Below, piece after piece: positions 6,091 through 10,977 of a stretch of 10,977 nt of DNA (position 1 is its first letter; the number at the start of each line of letters is the position of its first letter). The notes under the pieces are model-generated. The model made no database searches. It had not been told where the DNA came from and saw only the letters and a list, made by a program, of their open reading frames with translations. Both the position numbers and the translations under genes were made by a program. The DNA comes from Rickettsia typhi. GTDB lineage: Bacteria > Pseudomonadota > Alphaproteobacteria > Rickettsiales > UBA1997. The DNA lies in NCBI GenBank assembly GCA_945861125.1, contig CAMASZ010000024.1:1-10977 (forward strand), read 5' to 3'.

Positions 6091-7585
6091 AACATTATTG
6101 GAAGAGGCGAAAACTAAATATCAAGTTTTTGGTAACTTAAAATTAATTAACGAAATAGAAATTCTTGACATTGCTATAAATTCAAAAACGGTTTCAGCCA
6201 ACTCTGTTTTTTTTGGATTAATTGGTTTAAATAATGATGGAGCAAATTTTATACAAGATTCCGTAAATATTGGTGTTAAAGCGGTAATTATTGATCATAA
6301 ATCAAAGTTTGATTATCAAAATTTTTTACAAAGAAATCCTCAAATTATACTAATAATTAGCAATAGTTTTGAATTGTTAGTTGATTTTTTAAAAACTTTT
6401 TATCAACCACTTCCAACCAATATTTATGCTATTACGGGTACTAACGGTAAAACTTCATCGGTAGAATTTGTAAGGCAAATTTTAGAATTTCTTGGTAAAA
6501 AATCAGCCTCAATTGGCACCTTGGGAGTTAATTGTGATGATGAAATTAAAAATCAAATTCAAATTTCTAACCTTACAACTCCAGATATAGTATCACTTTA
6601 TAAAAATTTATTTTTATTAAAAAAATATCAGATCGATGATGTTGCTATTGAGGTTAGTTCAATTGGTTTAGAGCAAAAAAGAGTTGCTGGACTTAATATT
6701 TCCCTTGGCGCTTTTACTAATTTTACTCAAGATCACCTTGATTATCATCAAAATATGCAAAGTTATTTTGTTTGTAAAATGTTGCTTTTCTCTAATGTTT
6801 TAAAATTAAATGATTTTGCGGTCTTAAATTCTGATATAGAAGAATTTAATACTATTGAAGAAATATCTAGAAAAAATAATTTAAAAATTATTTCCTATGG
6901 CTTTAAAGCTAAAGATTTAATTTTGAAAAAAATAGAGCAACAGAAAGTTACCTTCTCATATCAAAATAATATTTATGAGTTTGATTTTTTATTAAGCGGC
7001 GATTTTCAAGCTTTTAACATTTTGTGCGCATTAGCTTGTGTTTTAGCAAGAAATAAATTAGATAAAGAGCAAATAGAAAAATTACTAAAAAATTTTAAGA
7101 ATCTAAAATCTTCTTTGGGAAGAATGCAAAAAGTAGCAGAACTTAAAAATAAAGCGCAAGTTTTTATTGATTTTGCTCATTCGCCAGATGCTTTAGAAAA
7201 TATTCTAAAATTAGCCAGAAAATTAACCTCAAAGAGAATATTTTTACTATTTGGTTGCGGAGGAGATCGTGATCAAAAAAAACGACCATTAATGGCTGAA
7301 ATTGCTTGCAGATTATCTGATTTGGTAATAGTTACTGATGATAATCCTCGCACTGAAGATCCCGCTATGATTCGTAAGCAAATTATTTCAAAGTGTAATA
7401 TTGATAAAACCATTGAAATTGCTGATCGCAAAGAGGCTATAACTAAGGCAATTCAATTATTACAAGATAATGATATTCTAATATTAGCGGGTAAGGGTCA
7501 TGAAAAATATCAAATAATTGGTTCTAATAAAATTGATTTCGACGAAGAAAAAATTGTTAAAGATGCAATCACAAAACTTTCTTAA
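6080..7585 (+). CDS. murE: UDP-MurNAc-tripeptide synthetase, meso-diaminopimelate-adding
   Basis: Cytoplasmic Mur ligase that adds the third amino acid to UDP-MurNAc-L-Ala-D-Glu using ATP. Domains in order: an N-terminal UDP-MurNAc-binding region (SKTVSANSVFFGLIGLNNDG, about 35-54); a central ATPase domain with the P-loop TGTNGKTS (119-126), the TTPD motif, EVSSIGLEQKRVAG and FTNFTQDHLDYH; and a C-terminal Rossmann domain with FAHSPDALENIL, FGCGGDRDQKKRP and AGKGHE. The sequence DNPR at 421-424 (within DDNPRTEDP) is the accepted signature for meso-diaminopimelate rather than lysine specificity. The 501 residues are full length. It overlaps pyrF by 11 bp and the next gene by 23 bp. It stands apart from the usual division/cell-wall cluster, since no ftsI or murF is adjacent. 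Confidence 0.96.
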   Translation: MKLKTLLEEAKTKYQVFGNLKLINEIEILDIAINSKTVSANSVFFGLIGLNNDGANFIQDSVNIGVKAVIIDHKSKFDYQNFLQRNPQIILIISNSFELLVDFLKTFYQPLPTNIYAITGTNGKTSSVEFVRQILEFLGKKSASIGTLGVNCDDEIKNQIQISNLTTPDIVSLYKNLFLLKKYQIDDVAIEVSSIGLEQKRVAGLNISLGAFTNFTQDHLDYHQNMQSYFVCKMLLFSNVLKLNDFAVLNSDIEEFNTIEEISRKNNLKIISYGFKAKDLILKKIEQQKVTFSYQNNIYEFDFLLSGDFQAFNILCALACVLARNKLDKEQIEKLLKNFKNLKSSLGRMQKVAELKNKAQVFIDFAHSPDALENILKLARKLTSKRIFLLFGCGGDRDQKKRPLMAEIACRLSDLVIVTDDNPRTEDPAMIRKQIISKCNIDKTIEIADRKEAITKAIQLLQDNDILILAGKGHEKYQIIGSNKIDFDEEKIVKDAITKLS

Positions 7586-10500
7586 TCCAAAATTTAATAT
7601 TACATTTGAAGATTTGTATGACGAATCATCTATTGGTAAGATTGACGAACAATTTAGGACTTTTCTAAAAGTTAATGACGCAGACTTATTTGAAGCACAT
7701 TGCGCTTTAGTTAAAGAAGATTCAGAAATATTGATAAAAGTTGCTAAGCATCTTGAAGATTTTTTAGTGGAATTATTCCTAATCAAAAATGAAAATGATC
7801 AGTTAAAAAATAAACATTTTCATTTATCGCTAATATATAAGATGCGCTTGGAATATGTGCAAAGATATATTGCAAAAAAATTTAATATTGCTGACGTTGA
7901 TGATAAGTTTGATTATAAATTTCTTTTACGACAATTAGAAATTTATCATGATGATATAGATGAAATAGAGGTTGAATTAGTTAGGCAAATTAGTAATCAA
8001 AAAAATTTAAACCTAATTGAAAAATATTCGATTTGGGCTTTGTTTTCAAAGGAAGGAAAAACATTTCATAAAGATGGCGCCTTATTTATTTTGCCTAAAA
8101 AAATTGATGAAAAAAATTTAATCAATGAAGTTAATTTTAAAATAAGAGAAGGTTTTGATTTAACTGATAATGGTTTTTCTTTGAATAGAATTCAAGGAGA
8201 AGCTAATTACTGTCTATTTTGTCATAAGCAAAACAAAGATTCATGTAAAAAAGGTTTATTTGAAAAAGATAATCAACAAATCAAATTCAATAATCTTGGC
8301 AATGAATTACATGGCTGTCCTCTTGATGAAAAAATTTCAGAAATGAATTTTCTAAAGAGTATTGGTTGTTCAATTGCATCATTGGCAATTGCGGTTATTG
8401 ATAATCCAATGATTGCTGGAACTGGGCATAGAATTTGTAATGATTGCATGAAATCTTGTATATATCAAAAACAAGATCCAGTTGATATTCCGCAAATTGA
8501 AACCAGAATTCTAAAAGATGTTTTATCTTTGCCCTATGGATTTGAAATATATTCTTTGCTAACGCGATGGAATCCTTTAAATATCAATAATCCATTACCG
8601 AAATCCAAAACTGGAAAGAAGGTTTTGATATGTGGATTAGGTCCTTCTGGATATACTCTTGCTCATTACTTGCTTAATTCTGGCCATGAAGTTGTTGCTA
8701 TTGATGGTTTAAAAATAGAACCTTTAAATCAGGAAATTTCAGGGATAGATCTTAATTGGCAACGAACAAATTTTAAACCAATAAAATTTGTTGATGAAAT
8801 TTATGAAGATTTATCAAAGAGAGTTATATATGGCTTTGGTGGAGTTGCAGAATATGGTATCACTTCGCGATTTAATAAGAATTTTTTAAAGATTATTCGT
8901 TTATTAATAGAGCGTCGAAAAAATTTCTTAATGTATGGTGGCTTAAGATTTGGTTCATCAATAACCGATAAAATTGCTTTTGAAGAATATGGCTTTGATC
9001 ATGTTGCTTTATGTATTGGAGCTGGTCGCCCTCAATTTATTGATATTAAAAATAATTTTGCTAAAGGAGTTAGATTAGCTTCAGATTTTTTGATGTCTTT
9101 GCAACTTACTGGTGCTTTTAAAGAAAATTTATTTACCAACTTACAAATTCGTTTACCAATAATTGTAATTGGAGGTGGTTTAACAGCTGTAGATACTGCA
9201 TGTGAAGCCAAAGCCTATTATGAAGTGCAAGTAAAAAAATTTGCTAAAAAAATTTTAGAAATTGGCAAGGAAAAATTATGGTCAATTTTAAATGAAGAAG
9301 AAAAAATAATAGCTCAAGAATTTTTAGATCATGCTAAAAAAGTAAATGACGGTATTAAAGATTTTATTTCTGCAAAAATTTTATATAGAAAAAAAATAAT
9401 TGACTCTCCGGCCTACAAACTTAATCATCAAGAGCTTAAAAATGCTTTAGAAGAGGGGGTTGAATTTATTGAAGATACTGAATTGGAAGAGATAATGATT
9501 GATAATTTTAGCCATATAAAATCAATAAAAACCAAGGATAATAAAATTATTAATTGTGGTTCCTTATTTATTGCAATTGGTACTAAACCCAATATTTCTC
9601 CAGCTTTAGAAGATGAGTTAGATTTAAAACATGATGGCAAATATTTTGTTGAAATTGATAAAGATAATAATTTGTTTTCCAAAACTTATACCGCTAGACC
9701 TAGTAATTTTTCCGTAATTACAAAAATTGATAGTAATTCAAAAAAAGCAGTGAGTTTCTTTGGTGATTTACATCCTAATTTTGAAGGTAATGTTGTCAAA
9801 GCAATGACTAGCGCAAAGCAAGGCTATCAACAAATTAATGAAATTTTAAAAGATGTTAAAAAAACCATAAATATTAAAAGAGATTTTCGTGAAGATTTTT
9901 TAGTAAAAATTCATAGCGTTGAAAGATTATCAAATCATGTTGTTGAAATATTGGTAAAAGCTCCGTTGCTTGCTAATCAAACTAAAGTAGGGCAGATTTT
10001 TCGTTTACATAATTACCATGTTCTTGCGTCGCAAATATCCAATCAAATTCTTGCTATGGAGGGAGTTGTTGTTACTGCGCTTTCTATTGACAAAGAAAAT
10101 GGTTTAATATCTGGGATAATAGTTGAAACAGGTGGTTCTAGTAGTTTAATACAAAATTTTAAAAGACAAGAGCCTTGTGTATTTATGGGTCCAAGTGGCA
10201 AACCAACAGAAATTCCACAAAATGAAACAGTGCTATTAGTTGGTGGCGGTAGGGGTAATCAGCCTTTAACAGCATTAGCAGAGATTTTTACTGCTAATAA
10301 TTGTGAAGTAATTTTTTTTGCTGGTTATAAAAGAAGTGATTATATAGTTCGTGAATCAAGAATGATAAGCTCTTGTTCAAAATTAATTATTTCAGTTGAA
10401 GATAAAAATATTAAGGATCCTTATTTTAAAGGATCGGTAATTGATGCAATAAAAGAATATTTTGAAAAAAGATCTCAAAAAATAGATCGAATATTTGCGA

Positions 10501-10811
10501 TAGGTAATGATAGCCTATTATATGAAGTAGCAAAACTTAGAAAAGAAAATATTGTTTTAGATTTTGCAAAAGCAAAATATTCAATTTCTAGCCTAAATTC
10601 ACCAATGCAATGCATGATGAAAGGAGTTTGTGGGCAGTGTATTCAAAAAAAATATATTAATGGAAAAGTTGATTATTTTTATTCATGTGCAAATCAAGAT
10701 CAAAATTCTGATAATTTGGACTTTAAACATCTTCATAATAGGTGTGCACAAAATTCATTAGCTGAAAAAACATCAAAATCTTGGCTAAATTTTTTGTATA
10801 GTGCCAATTAA
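7563..10811 (+). CDS. GltD/NfnB-like Fe-S flavoprotein fused to a PyrK/NfnA-like FAD/[2Fe-2S] module
   Basis: Predicted soluble electron-transfer enzyme of 1082 residues. Residues 1-200 are mostly helical and unrecognised. An Fe-S region follows with C217-x2-C220-x7-C228, C252-P and C292-x2-C295-x3-C299, matching in layout, not spacing, the two-cluster domain of glutamate synthase small subunits. Next are two dinucleotide-binding folds, GLGPSG (358-363) and GGGLTA (537-542), the latter followed by a charged helical insert (about 549-620). From about 773 comes a PyrK/NfnA-type domain, with a GGGRG nucleotide site (894-898) and C1017-x5-C1023-x2-C1026-x15-C1042, close to the [2Fe-2S] signature of PyrK. 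NfnAB has the same two modules as separate subunits and exchanges electrons between NADH, NADPH and ferredoxin. A similar role is likely, but the true substrate is not shown. ATG 7563 is chosen over TTG 7518 to limit overlap with murE to 23 bp. Not GltD alone: no large subunit is nearby. Confidence 0.85.
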   Translation: MQSQNFLNPKFNITFEDLYDESSIGKIDEQFRTFLKVNDADLFEAHCALVKEDSEILIKVAKHLEDFLVELFLIKNENDQLKNKHFHLSLIYKMRLEYVQRYIAKKFNIADVDDKFDYKFLLRQLEIYHDDIDEIEVELVRQISNQKNLNLIEKYSIWALFSKEGKTFHKDGALFILPKKIDEKNLINEVNFKIREGFDLTDNGFSLNRIQGEANYCLFCHKQNKDSCKKGLFEKDNQQIKFNNLGNELHGCPLDEKISEMNFLKSIGCSIASLAIAVIDNPMIAGTGHRICNDCMKSCIYQKQDPVDIPQIETRILKDVLSLPYGFEIYSLLTRWNPLNINNPLPKSKTGKKVLICGLGPSGYTLAHYLLNSGHEVVAIDGLKIEPLNQEISGIDLNWQRTNFKPIKFVDEIYEDLSKRVIYGFGGVAEYGITSRFNKNFLKIIRLLIERRKNFLMYGGLRFGSSITDKIAFEEYGFDHVALCIGAGRPQFIDIKNNFAKGVRLASDFLMSLQLTGAFKENLFTNLQIRLPIIVIGGGLTAVDTACEAKAYYEVQVKKFAKKILEIGKEKLWSILNEEEKIIAQEFLDHAKKVNDGIKDFISAKILYRKKIIDSPAYKLNHQELKNALEEGVEFIEDTELEEIMIDNFSHIKSIKTKDNKIINCGSLFIAIGTKPNISPALEDELDLKHDGKYFVEIDKDNNLFSKTYTARPSNFSVITKIDSNSKKAVSFFGDLHPNFEGNVVKAMTSAKQGYQQINEILKDVKKTINIKRDFREDFLVKIHSVERLSNHVVEILVKAPLLANQTKVGQIFRLHNYHVLASQISNQILAMEGVVVTALSIDKENGLISGIIVETGGSSSLIQNFKRQEPCVFMGPSGKPTEIPQNETVLLVGGGRGNQPLTALAEIFTANNCEVIFFAGYKRSDYIVRESRMISSCSKLIISVEDKNIKDPYFKGSVIDAIKEYFEKRSQKIDRIFAIGNDSLLYEVAKLRKENIVLDFAKAKYSISSLNSPMQCMMKGVCGQCIQKKYINGKVDYFYSCANQDQNSDNLDFKHLHNRCAQNSLAEKTSKSWLNFLYSAN

Positions 10812-10977
10812 ATATAGGAAACACGATTATAAATTGGCGATAGATTTGATAATGATTCAAATGGTAAAATATTATTTTTTTGATAATAATTGTAAGCATC
10901 AATAGCCATTATAGCGATTAAATAAATAATATCAGAGTTGTTTTTTGTTTTAATGAGGTGATCTTTTTTATTTTCAA
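10808..10977 (-). CDS. 3' end of an unrecognised minus-strand gene (partial)
   Basis: On the minus strand a frame is open from the window edge for 55 codons to a TAA at 10810-10808. The other two frames of that strand are broken by stops. The visible C-terminal residues include SDIIYLIAIMAIDAYNYYQ and end NLSPIYNRVSYI. A short hydrophobic helix followed by a Tyr/Asn-rich tail can be seen; I do not recognise the family. An open frame this long is uncommon in DNA this AT-rich but not impossible. Its stop overlaps the stop of the oxidoreductase gene on the other strand (10809-10811), so the two would converge without any intergenic space. Confidence 0.5.
   Translation of the reverse strand, partial: ENKKDHLIKTKNNSDIIYLIAIMAIDAYNYYQKNNILPFESLSNLSPIYNRVSYI

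Noticed and set aside
9428..9682. Minus-strand open frame of 84 codons inside the oxidoreductase gene
   Set aside because: It lies wholly within a well-supported gene on the other strand, has low-complexity Ser-rich composition and no recognisable motif. Similar antisense frames in the lipoprotein, plsY and murE regions were dismissed for the same reason.

Overview
The window is AT-rich and gene-dense, with short or overlapping gene junctions, and reads as chromosomal DNA of an alphaproteobacterium, most likely Rickettsiales-like or another host-associated, AT-rich lineage. Three things point there: a circularly permuted (two-piece) tmRNA gene, an alphaproteobacterial-type SspB ClpXP adaptor, and a tmRNA tag beginning ANDN. 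The cell makes meso-diaminopimelate peptidoglycan (MurE), de novo pyrimidines (PyrF) and respiratory complex I (NuoL). Placement below class level is inference.

Layout. At 28-1514 (+) there are three tandem, diverged paralogues of a small Cys-rich lipoprotein of unknown function. All share a G-(W/F)-x-x-G-C-E motif and a second downstream Cys. The first two overlap by ATGA, and genes 2 and 3 have very strong Shine-Dalgarno sequences. At 1517-3481 (-) there is a complete nuoL, convergent with the lipoproteins and separated from them by 2 bp, with no other nuo gene beside it. At 3482-3861 there is a protein-free stretch holding an 18-bp perfect inverted repeat 109 bp apart, three copies of AACGTTAT, and a good sigma70-like promoter for the next gene. 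At about 3862-4210 (+) lies the permuted ssrA: acceptor piece first, then a 47-nt intervening segment, then the coding piece. Its tag contains two tandem copies of ANDNF and ends in AVA.

At 4290-10811 (+) there is a tightly packed run sspB-plsY-pyrF-murE-oxidoreductase. Each junction overlaps or nearly abuts, so it is probably one operon that may be read through from ssrA. SspB would deliver proteins tagged by the tmRNA immediately upstream to ClpXP. PlsY starts phospholipid synthesis, PyrF makes UMP, and MurE adds the third residue of the peptidoglycan stem peptide. The last gene is a 1082-residue fusion of a GltD/NfnB-like Fe-S flavoprotein with a PyrK/NfnA-like FAD/[2Fe-2S] module, predicted to be a soluble electron-transfer enzyme. 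The right edge holds the 3' end of an unrecognised minus-strand gene that overlaps this one tail to tail.

The most notable items are the tmRNA with a doubled ANDNF tag next to its own adaptor gene, the lipoprotein array, and the inverted-repeat element.
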